Source: Zeugodacus cucurbitae
Lineage: Eukaryota > Arthropoda > Insecta > Diptera > Tephritidae
DNA length: 64,000 nt
Reading direction: 5' to 3'
Assembly (NCBI RefSeq): GCF_028554725.1
Contig: NC_071671.1
Span: 14,321,501 to 14,385,500 of the forward strand
Shown here: piece after piece, positions 9,113-22,827 of the stretch
Layout: the number at the start of each line of letters is the position of its first letter
Position numbering within the stretch: position 1 is the stretch's first letter
Translations under genes and position numbers: made by a program
The notes under the pieces: generated by a model
What the model saw: only the letters and a program-made list of their open reading frames with translations
Database searches by the model: none
What the model was told of the DNA's origin: nothing

Positions 9113-12100
9113 TAAATAGTTCATCTTTCTTATATTTTAGTACCAGTCTCCATCTGTCGTCACTTACATAGTAATGTTTCCTTCAATATTATACACACTT
9201 ACTTTAGTCGTAATTTAGTAAAATCACTTTACTCAAATGCACTGTCATTCCCGGAGTTCACTCTTTTTAATTTCATGTAAATAAACTTAACTCTTAAACT
9301 TATTGCCATCGATGCCAAAGATTCACAATTACTAAATTACTAATACTCTACAATTGATTACTTTGTTTTTGTATTAGAGCTGCATCCTATATAAATACTC
9401 ACACCCCCTTTCGCTTACAATCGCTTGGGAAAGTTTTAAATGAGATGAATGTTCGAAATTAAATGGCAACTAAGTTTGCGCTTCGAGTCAAGTTACTGCA
9501 CCAACGACAAGAAGAGAGAATAATTAACGATATTGCTGTGCAACGCTGAAATTACAACGCGCTCCTGTCGCCTTCCACCGAAGCTCATTTTACACCGATT
9601 TAACATTCCAACATTTTATTATTTTTCTGGGAAAAATACTATTTTGCAAATGCCATAAAGTAGTTTAGAAAAAACTGGCTTAGGGTTGGTGATTAAGGAA
9701 AGGAAGAAGAGTGCAGTGAGAGAAACATGTAAGTGCTTGATATTGAAAGCAAATACAGTAGAAGAAACGTGGAGCATTTAACTAATGAGTTGATAATGAA
9801 TTAATTAAAAATTGCTCGTGCTCTTTGGTCAAGGGGTTCTTCTTGCTGCGGCAGGATATTTCGTAGGAATTATGGGATCTCGATTTTATATACCTATTAT
9901 ATAGTACGCATGTATGAATTTCTACATTTATCATATGAAAGTTTGCAATGAAGTTCTCATCAATAGTTCACAAAGGCGAATTTCTTCCACCAGCTGTTAC
10001 GACATAGATACATACAAGTAGGTGTAGCTCAAGCACTTAAATATTTAGGTATTATTTACCAGTTCCTACTTTCTATTTCAACTTTTATACTCATTTTTGG
10101 TTGGGGAGTTTGGCAGCTCTGCAGTGAGTTCAGTTGTAGAATTTGTGGAGTATTCTACATTTCTAAAGCTTTTCCCACTATTTAAACTGGCAAATCTCTC
10201 CGTTGCCGTTCCTTCCACGCTTGTATAAATTTGACTTCTCCATATGTGCATGTCTATCGAGCTCCGTCCACCAGCCACAGTAAGACATCTTGTCCAAACA
10301 GTTCTGGCTCTAGCATACAGCTTCATCGTCCGCATTTCCATTTGAATTTCTGTACTCGGGTTGTTGCCGTTGACGATGTCATTAACAATGTAGCAAAAAC
10401 CTCTGCCAAGAGCATTCAGTTTTTCTGGTTGCCAACTTGCTTCATTAATTTTCTACTGCTCCACTTTGACAAAATGCTCATATCTGTGTCAAGCTCTCTC
10501 AGAGATGGGCCATCATGTGGATGAAAGTTCATTCGTAATTTCTTTCTGTCAGTTACTAAAGAGGTGCTATTTTAATCACAGTTTTCCATAAAATAATAAA
10601 TTAAATATTTGCAAGGACTTTGGTATTATTTTAACTATTATTAGAACTTACCGATTGACAAACACTGTCTCAAGACCTTTCTCTAGAAACTGTCTTTCTT
10701 TTAAAACTGTTTTCTGATAAAAATTCTGTTTCAAAATTTATGAACCATACCTAAACCGAGGAAAACTTAAAACTCCTGAGACAGAAGAAATTTCTAAATC
10801 CAAATAAGTTCCATTTAAGCAATATTACAAACTCATTTGCATCTTTCATGTCTTTGCTATGTCTCAATTTACTTTTTTATTTATTCTCATTTGCTTCTTG
10901 TTCTTCCGTTCCATTTACATATTTCTCACAAAGCTTATTAGCAAGTCAAACTGAAATTCTCTACCTGCTCTTTCGGATTCTCCTGCGATGCATTTTCGCT
11001 ACAATGATGCAGATTTTAAATAGCAAATGCTTTTCACTTGCCATAAACTCGTATTTACTTTCGAATTGACTTTTCATTTCAATTATAATGAGGTTTCACA
11101 TTTTATGTCATGCTTTACGCCGTTTACCTCATTAAGCTTGAAGAAAAACAAAAACACAACAGCCATGGTGATTGTGTATGGCTTGCGTCAAGCAACTAAA
11201 CGCTTACCATAAGTTTTATCAACAACAAATCTCTAATCACACGATTTATGTGAGCGCTTTTGATGGTCATGACTCATGATAAGTAAACTAACGATAAGGG
11301 TGAGCTTAAGTAGGATTAATTGAAACACGTCTGTATAGGTCAATACAAGGAAACCCTTACTGATCTAATTTTTATATAGTTCTAGGAAATCCTTAGAGTT
11401 AGTTGTTAGTTCATTCGTATGAACTGATCTTTCTGAAACTGATTTTAGAAATCATACGCATACACCTAAATAGAATTCTGAACGTAAATTCAATTTCCCA
11501 CTGCGGTTATTGGCCCAACTTGGCTTTCTGGGGTAGCATCAACATCAACACTCATCTCAAGCGTAAAAATATTAGCGACCTGTTTTCCACCACAAACGGA
11601 CTGGTAGTGCAGCGTAGCATAGGAGCCACAAATACTGATCAACGCACACACTCATGTAATTCCGGTGATTTCAAGGGCAATGAAAACCGGTCAAAGTTGC
11701 ATTCACCTTAGGCATTAGAGAAATTTTTGAGGACAACGCCAAAATTGCTACGGTGGAAGGAAAAATGCAGAAGCGCAGGAAAACACGGCCAACCACAAAA
11801 TCGTGATGCGTCGCGTGGGCAATACATGAAAGTCGTCTGCTGGTGCATGCCACCAAAGCAACAGAAAGCAACAGAAAATTCGGAGCGCGAATCTGAGAAA
11901 AATCAATTCAATCTAACTGGATTTATGCCAAGCGGCTGAGATGAAGTGCTGGAGGAAATGAAAATCTGTATACGGGCGAGCTGCATGCTGCAACAAGTTT
12001 ACACTTGCACTGAGATTCCGCTGTATTAATGGAGATATGAGAGATGGGAAAATTTGGCGCACCAAATTGCCAACGAAATTCCTAGTTCCACTGCGGCATT

Positions 12101-15100
12101 AGCCGGAAGAAGCTTCGAATAACGACAGTCATGTCGTCCCACGGCATACAGTTTAGTTGCACTGAAAAATCTTGCAAGGTACATGTGTTTGTCCATGGCG
12201 GTTAATACGGGTTTATGCCAACTGATTAAGCGTCTGAGTGATTCTGATTCGTGCCATGCGCAGGTCTTCTCGATTAGCGGTTGTGTGTTTGTTTTATATT
12301 TCCTTGTAAGCGCTTTATTATCACCTTTGAAGTCGTACAATATTTCATATAATAAGTTGGAAGCGCCAACGAAAATTTGGGAGTAAATTACTTGTAAAAA
12401 TAATTTGTATGTGTTTATTATTACTATTTATTTAAGTCGTTTGGGTAACAAAACTGATAGCTATGCTGATAGACATGCTCTAAAGTCGTCTCACAAGCTC
12501 AAAGGAAACGAACAACAACTGTTTTACTTTAATAACAATAATCCACTCGCTTGTAACTTATAAAATTTGTTGGCTAGATAGTATGTTATATGGTTACAAC
12601 ATCAGTCAAAAACAAAAAAAAAATATCAGAAGAAGAACTATAACATGTAACACCTTTAAGTTCGAAATAATTTCTCTTTGTGTATTAAAATCCAAAGCAA
12701 GTCTTCTTCGGCGGTCTGATTGATTTTCTATGGGAAAGTAATGAAAGCCACGAATTTGACTATTTACAAACAGAGCGGCTATTTATGTACAGAGCGGTTC
12801 ACATTGTTAATTTTCTTTCAAGCATCAAGCAATTAGTCACGCTTAGTTATGGATATAGCCAGGCATGAAGCCGCGCCCCACTAACCTATAAATTTGTATA
12901 GAGATACGATAAACGTTTCACATATTCTAATTATTGTTGTTGGATAATTTATTTAATTAATTTTCTTTTATATATTTTTTCACTTGCATTATATAATCAT
13001 TAACAAAAAATGGATTTTTTCCTTATGGCATGGAAATTTTATTTCAAGAAATGGAATAAATTCACTTGACTTAAGTGGCTAAATAACGTGGACTTGGCTT
13101 AATGGATTCGGTCTCTAATTTCAAATTGGTTTCACGTCACGCACCGTTCTCTCTGAATGTAAGGTCTGTCTATCACATAAATAATAATAATATTAATAAA
13201 AAGAAAAAGAAAGACTTTAAATTCTGCTCTTTCAACTCGCAGTCATTGGAGTTTTCCTATTTCTTTCAGCAGCTTAAAAGATAATTATGCACAAAAGTGG
13301 ACTCGCTGTAATTTTGCAATTCAGCCGTTTCAAGTTTTGAATTTTATTTTGTTCCCTTTTTTTGCAGAGCGCTAACTCCTTTAACCGGCAGCAAATTTCA
13401 GTTCATTTCTTTTCAACTTCAACCTCGGCTTCATCTTCTTCGTTATTTTCATCATCACCCTCGAAACGAATACATTCATTTAACGCGAATTTCACCCTAA
13501 ATTATTAGAGAAAACTATTTCCCTCACGTGAAATCCAAAAGCTTCGAACAAAGTTGTGTATGCCTTTGAAGGGTTCCCTGCTTGTTGTAGCTTCTATTTA
13601 CTACTTTGTTTTAATTTTATGCGGATTTTACGAAGAAAATGTTACCCCCTGGGAGATGGGTAATTTTTCAACTGATTATGCAAAGAAAATTGTTTGGAAA
13701 GAGTCAGGTAAATTGAAGTTTAGCTCGTAAATTTATGATAGTGCGCGGAGGCGAGCTCAATAGGTATTAGTTCAGCTGAGGGACATGTCTAGCTAGTCCG
13801 GAGTAACTATGGTGGTAAGAGAGAGATATGAAGGCGCGGATAAAAGTTGCAGTTATGCCCACTCATTCAAAGTATTACGAACAAGATTTTCATTATAAAT
13901 TAGAAATGAATGAGCTTGGATCATTGTAAGACAAGTCAACTTAAGACACGGTTCATTTTGTACAAAAAGTAATATAAATGGATTTAGTTAGCTAGGGATA
14001 AACTTTAAGTATTTTATTTAGAAGAAGATGGGTAGAAATTAAACAGGGATGAGCAATATATCAAATTATTGATAGCACATAAATACATTTCACAATTTCA
14101 ATATTTTATTGAAATAATATCTCAGTTCCAATAAATACTTTCGATTTCTTCGAAACCTTAAGTTATCTTAAGAGTTTTGGGGCTTGTGAGTAATGAGTTC
14201 TTTCGAATTACGTTTTTTTAAGTTCTGGTAAGTTTTTATGTTGGTACTATTATAAATTGGGTATTATGGACAGAATTTCAGAGATCATCTCGATTTTGAT
14301 TCTTAAACACAACCGCATAGGTACATTTTCCTAATTTTAATTAAAAAAGTAGTGTGCACATTGCCTAAAAAGTCAATTGAAATACCTTAATTCTATATAT
14401 ACCAGGTTTTAATAAACATAAATGTTCAACACATATGTTTTTTGTTTGTTTTGAAAACAGCTTTCATAACTATGCCTCCAGCTATTCTATACTTCTAAGA
14501 CAAAACACCCTAAACCTTTATATCAATATATATTATATAAATACTTAGCAAATAGTTTTGTATTTATACCAAATAAGGTAATCCGCTCATGTATTTTTGT
14601 TTTCCTCGCAGCAGTCGAATTATTACCCTAACTTTACGACATTTTCGTTAAGCTGTACGATTTACCAATTCGGCTATAAGCCTTCGTACGTGACAACATT
14701 ATTGAAGAGAAACATCTGTATATAAGTGTTATAGTGCTGACTAATAGAGGAACGTTAAAGGAAAAAGTTGACTGAAAGAGAAGAGCAAAGTATGTTGCAA
14801 AAATATTGTAGAGCAAAAAACGAATTAATACAAATTTAGAGGTTAGGTATGGATTCGTGGCACTCCTTTTAATCATTTAATGGGTTTTACTGAACTAAAA
14901 AAAAATAAAAAACAAAGCCTTCAAGTCATTCAATTTGTATATTTCGAGTAAAGCGCACAAAATATTTACTTTGGTGGTCATTCCTTTATCTAAACTTTTC
15001 AAATTATAGTATTCTAATATCATAAAATGTAGAAAAATTGATATCAATATTTTCTTCCTATATTTAAGTACCACCTTAATGCGCATTTCAGTAAGTATGT

Positions 15101-15898
15101 CAGAGTCGTTTGCCTCACGTTCGCTGAAAATCAAACTAAGCATTGACAAAATTGACTGCAAATGCCGACAGGATACAGAAACAGCAATAGTTGAACCCCA
15201 CTCATCCTTACATTCAGGCTCACAGATGTGTGCATGGGAAAAGAGAGAATAAAAATCATGCCAAAAAAATCCAGTTTGAAAATCGCCCACAGGGCAAACG
15301 AGGGAATAAACATATGAAAGCAAGTGTAAGCTTCCAACTACACACACAATGTAATCCAATTACATGTAACGTGAAACCAAATAGAATACAACTATCGAAC
15401 GAACGTGTTCTGTGTGAGCTGTTTGGAAGGGATTGAAATACACCGACTGAGTGTTAAACTCATGCATATTCCCTATTTGATAAGTTTATGTATACGATGG
15501 TGCTTCTGTTGCATAAATTTCGTAGATTTTATCTCTGAGGCAGGATGAGTGGGTTCAACCTGAAACCAAAAGCAGTGAATCCTGATCTTTTATTTGGAGG
15601 AAGATGCATCTATTTGCACTGAATATACTATAATATATATGTATGAACTCAAAAAATATTAAAGCAAATGGAAAATAAATAAAACCTGTCAGCGATTCTG
15701 CAAAACTTTAAAAGTAACGAATCGAACAAACAACATAATGGGTGTAGCACCAGTTCGTTGAGGTCAACATATACTCTCTTCTTAATAGGTTGAATTGGGA
15801 AACTTTTCTGTTATCACATGAATAAGACACCAAAATTTGATTGTAGCGTGTAGATTTCCTGCGATTAATACACTTCGAAGTCCATACATGTTTAAATG
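9113..15898. other. Intergenic, 6.8 kb, nothing firmly recognised
   Basis: AT-rich with short frames only. The longest are 15359-14895 minus (154 codons, low complexity, Leu/Phe-rich) and 12340-12026 minus (104 codons); neither matches a family I know. A TATA-like tatataaatac at about 9389-9399 sits ahead of a purine-rich stretch and could be a promoter of an untraced gene. 11500-11940 is more GC-rich than its surroundings but stops break every frame. Confidence 0.5.
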
Positions 15899-15902
15899 TT
15901 AA

Positions 15903-16561
15903 GGGAGGGTTTAAGGGTTAAGGGTTTCAGCGTAAAAAAAAAAACACTTTTTCTGTGATTTTTTATCTCAAATATCAATTAAGCAATTTTATTCAAATCT
16001 TCTATACATTATTGAGCATAGTTTTGACTATTTTCTGTAAATTTTTCATGCAAAAATATTAAACCATTATCCCGTGACAGAGCTTCCCCTAGGACGTTTT
16101 GAAAAAAAAAACAATTTGCGGTTTTCACTGTAACTCGGCCGGAAATTATCCGCAAATGAAAAACCATAAAAATTTAGTTAAATTTTAAACAAATCTTCCC
16201 CCCAACGTTCTCTGAGAATTTTTATTTAAAAAATTTTGGCGCCCATCTAAAGTGTGTTATTTTCGACTAAAATTTCCCCCATTTTCAGGGTGGGAAACAC
16301 CCTTAATGTTAAAAAAAAATGTTTACTAAACGTTGAGGGGAGGTCTTTTAATTAATTAAATTAATCATTCGAGTAGTTTTCAAATGGCAGTGAACACGGA
16401 CTTCGAAAAAGTAGTTTTGAGAAAAACGCGTTTAGCGTGTAGCCGTAGCTGTTAGAGTTAGAGCGTTAAATGACTCGAGACTATTTAACCAATAACTTCA
16501 AGAATATTGCTTAAACACAAAAAAAATCGATTTTTCGAAAGTGAAACCCCTTACCCCGCCC
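15903..16561. mobile_element. MITE between TTAA sites (Kolobok- or piggyBac-like target)
   Basis: TTAA lies at 15899-15902 and 16562-16565. Inside, the left end reads gggagggtttaagggttaag and the right end, reverse-complemented, gggcggggtaaggggtttca. These are imperfect terminal repeats that align over roughly 20 bases with an 8-base gap. The 659-bp interior has no open frame of note and includes homopolymer A runs. TTAA duplication is typical of Kolobok and piggyBac superfamilies; GGG-rich ends favour Kolobok. Assigned from ends only. Confidence 0.65.
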
Positions 16562-16565
16562 TTAA

Positions 16566-19500
16566 AAAATCAATATCTGTTATACAATATGCAATGAAAT
16601 ATTTATATCTATGAATTTGTGTGTCCTCAATTTTATTCTGCAATAAAACTAGAAATATCTGGATTTGTAATAGAAAGCGTAAGAGAGTAGAAAATACGAC
16701 AATTTAATATTTTCAATTTTTAATTTTACAATAACGAGCTTAAATACTCAGTTGAAAATGTAAAGTTTGAAATACTTCGATTTAAATTACAATTTCTATC
16801 AAACCATCTGACGAAACGTCGAACACTTGCAAATCTCATATGAATTAAGGAATGTGTATGTATGTATTTAAAAAATGTCGCAGTTTGCAAAAAACTTATA
16901 TCGTCTGCTTTATCGAATTCTCACAATGTAATAAAGCATGTATTACAAATGCGCGTTTGTGTGTCAACTCGAGTATGAACTTGACTTTTACTACCAACTT
17001 CGGCAAACACAAGGAAACCAGCAAGCAAACACACAGAAACACAGAACCACATGATGAAAATGTTTTTGAAAAGCTCGTGTCGAAGGAGGAAGATTAAGGG
17101 GAACTTAGAAGCTTAAAGAGAGAAAAAACGAAAAATGTAGAAACATATGTGACTTTGGAGTAATCGAATTGCAACAACACACGTACAGAGGAAAAGTTAT
17201 ATTTAACAAGTGAATAAAAAAGGAAGAAAAGCGTTACAAATTAAGAAGTGTTTTCTGGGAGTGTGAGCTTATAGGCGTGACTTCCGAGTGTCGGTTAGAA
17301 GCCGCATACAGACCCAATTATTAAACCATTGAAAGATACATGAAAGAAGGGTGCTGAAGGCTTTAAGCTGTTCATAACAATAATGAATTGCAAATGGAAT
17401 CCACTTAAAATGTATTGATGTGTCTTTGAGAGAAAAAATAGGCATAGAATGGCACTTATAACCGTTACTTTAAGCTGTAACTGTCAACGAATTGACTTAT
17501 AAAGACGAAAGGTAGACAAATCAAAGCATTCCCCTAGCGCGAGTTTAAATTTGGAAATTTTTATCTTTTGCTTCTTCGCACATGCTACAAATGCACACTC
17601 ACTCCCACACAAACAAATATGTTTATTTTGAATGAAAGTAACAACCTACTATCACAGAAGCTGCATTCACTTTTACTTATACTTTTAGGTCATGATGAGG
17701 TGTAGATGTGAACAAAAGGTATATTTGCACACCTATGCACACGATGTGGAATATGTAGAAAAATTAGGTGATACGCTTCGGTGCAGAAGTGTTATGGCTA
17801 AGTTTTAAATTAAATTATAATAAACGGGCCGACATAATACTCCAATTTGATCCGAAAATGCTTCCTAAACAACTAAAACTCTCTACTAAAGAGCGATCTC
17901 TTGCTTTAGATGTGCATTATCACTAAATCATGTTTTAACAAAGATTAGAGAACATTGAAACCTGTGTGGTTGAGAAATTAAGACCTCACGATTGTCTCCA
18001 ACGCAGAAATACATGGGAGAGGCAAATCACTTGCCAATATTTTTTTTTCATATACTACATAATATAGAACGTACTTATGTAGTATTGATATTGAATATAC
18101 AGTATATATCTATATGATAAGAAATGTCTATAATCTTTAATTTAATCTGTGACACGTATCCTTTCTCTATTTATGTATGTGTCTCTTATGTCATTGTACT
18201 AATTATTCAATGAGTTAGGTGCTAATGCTATTAATGTTATACCTCCACACATACACTCAAATGAAAAAGTTTTTCACATGACAGTTGAGTCAGGCGCTGC
18301 TGATGATACTTTTGCAGCCTGATGCTCTTGAACAAAAGCTGAGCTAACTAACTTCAAGGCGCACAGTCAATTTGAATTTAAATTTCACAAGGTTACATAT
18401 AAGGCACCTACAACACACTCACAAAAACAGATGAGTGCTCTATACAAATTTATGTTGACAGATTCTTCTTCAGCTGAAATTTCACTTTATAAATATTTCG
18501 TATTCTTCACACAGACTGCAGTTAAGCGTTTGAGTATTTTAAGGTAATTAAATATTTATGCGACAAGAGCATGCATGTGGTACAAGGACATCGCGAAACA
18601 AAAACTACCAGCAACCGTGTGAGGAAAGCTAAGTGCAGATGAGTTTCCGTTGAGCGGAGTATAAGACAGCGTCAACACGTACAAATTTACAGCGCCATCA
18701 GCAGCAGCGGTGAGACAGTTAACAATGCTGGCATAGTGACAACAGTAGTAACAACACATGTGTATGAGACTACAAGGCTACAACGCCTAAAATCAGGCAA
18801 TAACAATTATATGTAGCATGTGATATGTTGGGGGTGGTAGCAACGAAATAAGTACCCATAGGTGTGATCATCATCAGTGTGGTGTGAGCTCAAATTATAT
18901 ACAAAATTAAACAAATAATATAGACATTTATCTCTCTTTTTTTGGAAGAATATATGTTAAAATTAAAATACAAGGCTTCATTACATATTAATTCTCTGTT
19001 AGGTTCACTTTGTTCCTGTTTATCCATATAATGTGTTTCACCCTTTTTTATATCAATGGAGGTGGACTCTCCATGAAATTAGACAAGCATAATCTCAAAT
19101 AATCTCTGATCAAATTGTCAAATACGCAGTGGTTAACAAACCCTTACGAGTTGCTATCAACTGTTAGCCCAATTAAAATTTCAAAACGCCGGATAAATTG
19201 TACAACGCTTCATCACACATTCATTGAGCTGCCGATGAAAAAACCAAAGCGCAACGCTTATCAGCGTACATCTGAAGCAATGATAAATCATTTGCCATTC
19301 AAGCAAATGATCTACAACAGTTCAAAAGAGACGAATAACATATAGTAGGGTCAATTTAATGGTTTTTCCTCTTTATTGCTGCAATAAGCAAATTGGATAT
19401 ACAGGGCGAATGAGCAACTATTCACAAATTGTGAGGTCATGTTGGGAATTTTTTTTTATATTCTTTCTCTTTTTTGTTGCCATTTTCCTTTCGTCTCAAA

Positions 19501-20609
19501 AACAAACATTTATTACGTCCATCAACCAATAACAATTGTTTGTTCGATAACGCATAATCTAAAGCTATTTTTAGGTTATGTTCAGCATATAGATTACTAG
19601 TTATCAGCGTTTAACCCAACTAACTCTAACTACGACAAGTGCAAAATATGGAATGTGCAGCACAAACAAAAGGATTTGAGAATGAATTTTATAAGCTCAA
19701 ATAAATGTGAGAGATATATATGTTTATTACTATCGTTCTGTTATAACTGTAATTTTAAAGAAATCCAATAAGGAACGAAAATTAATATTGAAATTGAAAT
19801 TGAGTGATAAGTTGCTGTTCGTAAAGAGTTTTTGTCAGAATAATTTCGTTTCGTCAGAGTATGTTCGTTAATTATAACCAAGCCAAGTTTGTTAGTTAAT
19901 CGATGTAAATATCGAGTACGATAAAATAAAAATTTAAGGATGCTTTATGAGGACGATATTGTTATCAAAAATTTGCCGAAGTTTAAAGAAAATGAATATT
20001 AGAGAATTTAAATTATAGAAGTAGTAAATATTGCCACGCATAGAAACATTTGAATAGTATGAGGGGTTCTTTCACAACAATAATAAAATAATGGTCGATT
20101 TAGAGGGTGGCAGAGAATGACCTTGACTTGGGAAAATATGTATGTATGTCCTCAGAGCTTGTTCAACTCTTAGCAAACCAAACTTGCATTTTCATAAGAG
20201 CACATACGCATATGGTACAGTACACATTAAGTTCTTTATTATGCAGGATGCGGAATATTGTCTAATGTATGAGTATTTATTTTCACTTGAGACTGGGAGG
20301 AGAGATAAAAACCCAGCTGATATTTAACGAGTACCTCTTGCAAAGTGTTTCACTCAATCTTTTTACACAAGCAAACATACTTAGTAGTATACAAGTTTTA
20401 ATGCCCTTTCATACGCAGTGGGGACGCTTGTTTGTGTTTTCTGCGCGCTAGCCATAAATAATCTGTTTATTTCTGCGCTCTACCCTTTCAAGCTGTTTAT
20501 GGCAAAATTTTCTTTGGGTTTCATTAATAAGTTTGTTTGTTTATTTTCTATTTTCTGTTTTCTATATTTTATAATCCACAATAAATAATTCAACTCATAA
20601 ATATATAAC
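16566..20609. other. Intergenic, 4 kb, no gene recognised
   Basis: AT-rich with CA/ACAC-rich patches (17600, 18420). Short frames at 16852-17097 and 19115-19345 have no recognisable motif or splice context. Confidence 0.5.
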
Positions 20610-20610
20610 A

Positions 20611-21200
20611 CTAGCAGACCCGGGCACACGTTTACATTAAATTAGTAAATTTTTCAATACAGAGAAAAAATTCTTACGCATAAAGACGAAAACGTTATAA
20701 CCGGTAAATTTTAAAAAGATATACATTATTGTAGGTTATATTGCAAAGTTGAGGTTGATTTATGTTACGCAGCATGTTGACAACTCACACTACTTTTAAT
20801 TGCATGGGATAGTCCAGGCAATTTTAAATAGTTTGTAGGATAATTGACTACGTCATCCTGGTAAATTGTCGCATTAAGATCATCGAAATCTTTGTTTTTT
20901 ACCACCAATATAGGTTATTCAGTAATCAATCAGTAATTTATGGTTATCATATTGTGGTTTCATGTCAGGAAAAACACGACGAATATGCTTCTGTTTCGAG
21001 TCAATGGTGACAGAAATCTATTGGAAATAATATTAATCCGTCGAGGTGTTCTACAATTGTAGATTGATATTCTTGAAAATGTTTTATGTGTCGCCAAAAA
21101 TTAGATGCTTTTAGGCATGCGCTTAGTTCGTTAGCTTTGCAATTTAGAAGTCATTTCAAGGCCGAATGTGCCTACTAACAGGTGCCAAGTTGCCTCTATT
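20611..21200 (-). mobile_element. Decayed Helitron, 3' end with Pif1-like helicase remnant
   Basis: Minus-strand pieces in several frames line up in order with the C-terminal part of insect Helitron helicases: ACLKASNFWRHIKHF (about 21130-21090), DGLILFPIDFCHH (about 21045-21005), VFPDMKPQYDNHKLL (about 20980-20935), KNKDFDDLNATIYQ (about 20905-20860) and DDVVNYPTNYLKLPGL (about 20865-20815). The minus strand ends cccgggtctgctag at 20611 followed by T, fitting the CTRR-T 3' terminus of Helitrons. The copy is broken by frameshifts and internal deletions. Helitrons move by rolling-circle replication; this one cannot encode an enzyme. Confidence 0.75.
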
Positions 21201-21204
21201 TCCG

Positions 21205-21400
21205 TTATACCTTGGTGGTGAAAATGAGTGAAAACGGTTCAGGAATTACCTCAGCCCTCATATATATGATGGTGTTCCATTGGACTTTATGCCGAATATA
21301 TAGGTCAAATTGTGTGTTATCTTAATAAAATTACATCAATAAATTGCGAGAGTAAAAGATGTGCGGTTGCAGCCGATCTTAGCCTTTCCTTACTTGTTAC
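21205..21400 (+). repeat. Helentron/DINE-1-like repeat, 3' fragment
   Basis: Matches the last 200 bases of 22828-24277: taccttggtggtgaaaatga, gccgaatatataggtc, aattgcgagagta, then ccttacttgtt. The 5' part is missing. It directly follows the Helitron remnant. Confidence 0.8.
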
Positions 21401-21497
21401 AAATTGTCTTGAGCTTTCGACACAACCTTATACAATTGGACAATGACAAAAATAGTTTAACAAAGCAACAATGACAACATTCAAAATATTGTTATTA

Positions 21498-22430
21498 ACG
21501 GGTGATTTTTTTGAGGTTAGGATTTTCATGCATTAGTATTTGACAGATCACGTGGGATTTCAGACATGGTGTCAAAGAGAAAGATGCTCAGTATGCTTTG
21601 ACATTTCATCATGAATAGACTTACTAACGAGCAACGCTTGCAAATCATTGAATTTTATTACCAAAATCAGTGTTCGGTGTTCCGCTTTTTTATCGACAAA
21701 TTTTGTTCAGCGATGAGGCTCATTTCTGGTTGAATGGCTACGTAAATAAGCAAAATTGCCGCATTTGGGGTGAAGAGCAACCAGAAGCCGTTCAAGAACT
21801 GCCCATGCATCCCGAAAAATGCACTGTTTGGTGTGGTTTGTACGCTGGTGGAATCATTGGACCGTATTTTTTCAAAGATGCTGTTGGACGCAACGTTACG
21901 GTGAATGGCGATCGCTATCGTTCGATGCTAACAAACTTTTTGTTGCCAAAAATGGAAGAACTGAACTTGGTTGACATGTGGTTTCAACAAGATGGCGCTA
22001 CATGCCACACAGCTCGCGATTCTATGGCCATTTTGAGGGAAAACTTCGGAGAACAATTCATCTCAAGAAATGGACCCGTAAGTTGGCCACCAAGATCATG
22101 CGATTTAACGCCTTTAGACTATTTTTTGTGGGGCTACGTCAAGTCTAAAGTCTACAGAAATAAGCCAGCAACTATTCCAGCTTTGGAAGACAACATTTCC
22201 GAAGAAATTCGGGCTATTCCGGCCGAAATGCTCGAAAAAGTTGCCCAAAATTGGACTTTCCGAATGGACCACCTAAGACGCAGCCGCGGTCAACATTTAA
22301 ATGAAATTATCTTCAAAAAGTAAATGTCATGAACCAATCTAACGTTTCAAATAAAGAACCGATGAGATTTTGCAAATTTTATGCGTTTTTTTTTTTTAAA
22401 AAGTTATCAAGCTCTTAAAAAATCACCCTT
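21498..22430 (+). mobile_element. Tc1/mariner-type element copy 1, internally deleted
   Basis: 933 bp flanked by TA (21496-21497 and 22431-22432). The ends are acgggtgattttttt on the left and aaaaaatcaccctt on the right, a short terminal inverted repeat. It carries the start of a transposase (ATG 21611) and its catalytic domain (from 21691), but most of the DNA-binding region between them is gone. Except for deletions it is nearly identical to 26894-27726. Confidence 0.9.
21611..22323 (+). pseudogene. IS630/Tc1-mariner transposase, internally deleted and frameshifted
   Basis: The N-terminus MNRLTNEQRLQIIEFYYQNQ is the start of a helix-turn-helix. After QCSV the frame joins, out of register, to the catalytic domain at 21691. 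That domain shows FSDEAHFWLNG (first Asp), MWFQQDGATCHTA (second Asp) and CDLTPLDYFLWG (third Asp in PLD). I count 41 residues between the second and third Asp, the DD41D spacing reported for the VISITOR group. The C-terminus HLNEIIFKK and stop are present. Enzymes of this family cut and paste at TA. Roughly the first third of the protein is deleted, so no active product is expected; the family call is secure, the subgroup is inference. Confidence 0.9.
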
Positions 22431-22827
22431 TATTTCTTGTTTTCTTTTTTAAATTTTTGTTGTCAACTCGAATAAAATTCTCTTATTCCTCGCAATTTTT
22501 CCGTATTTAATTATTTTCAAATCTTTTCCTGGCCTTCCACGAATATTTCAAGACTAAAATTAGCCAGCTCGGTTTGGCGGTTCTCGACTTTTTGCGAGAC
22601 TAACGTACAGAGTAATTCATTTACATATGTGTGTGTCTATAGATTACAAAGTGTTTGTATGGGAGATTAGAAAAGTGTAGATGTTAGACTTTTTCAGTAA
22701 AGTTTTTAATTTTCTCTCCGTAAGAACCATCCTTGTACTTTAAGGAATATTGTAAAAAAATAATTAGCGAAATCGGTTCAGCTGTTCTCGAGTTATGCGC
22801 TTAGCAACACATTTTGCGATTCATTTT
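22431..22827. other. Spacer between mobile elements
   Basis: About 400 bp of AT-rich DNA. The part from 22720 (gaatattgtaaaaaaataat... gcgaaatcggttcagctgttc) resembles wording of insect repeats, but I cannot set its limits. Confidence 0.4.

Noticed and set aside
12026..12340. 104-codon minus-strand frame
   Set aside because: No recognisable motif, no splice context, overlaps a plus frame; likely chance.
14895..15359. 154-codon minus-strand frame, the longest unexplained one
   Set aside because: Composition is typical of translated AT-rich DNA, with no domain, and it overlaps a second frame on the same strand.
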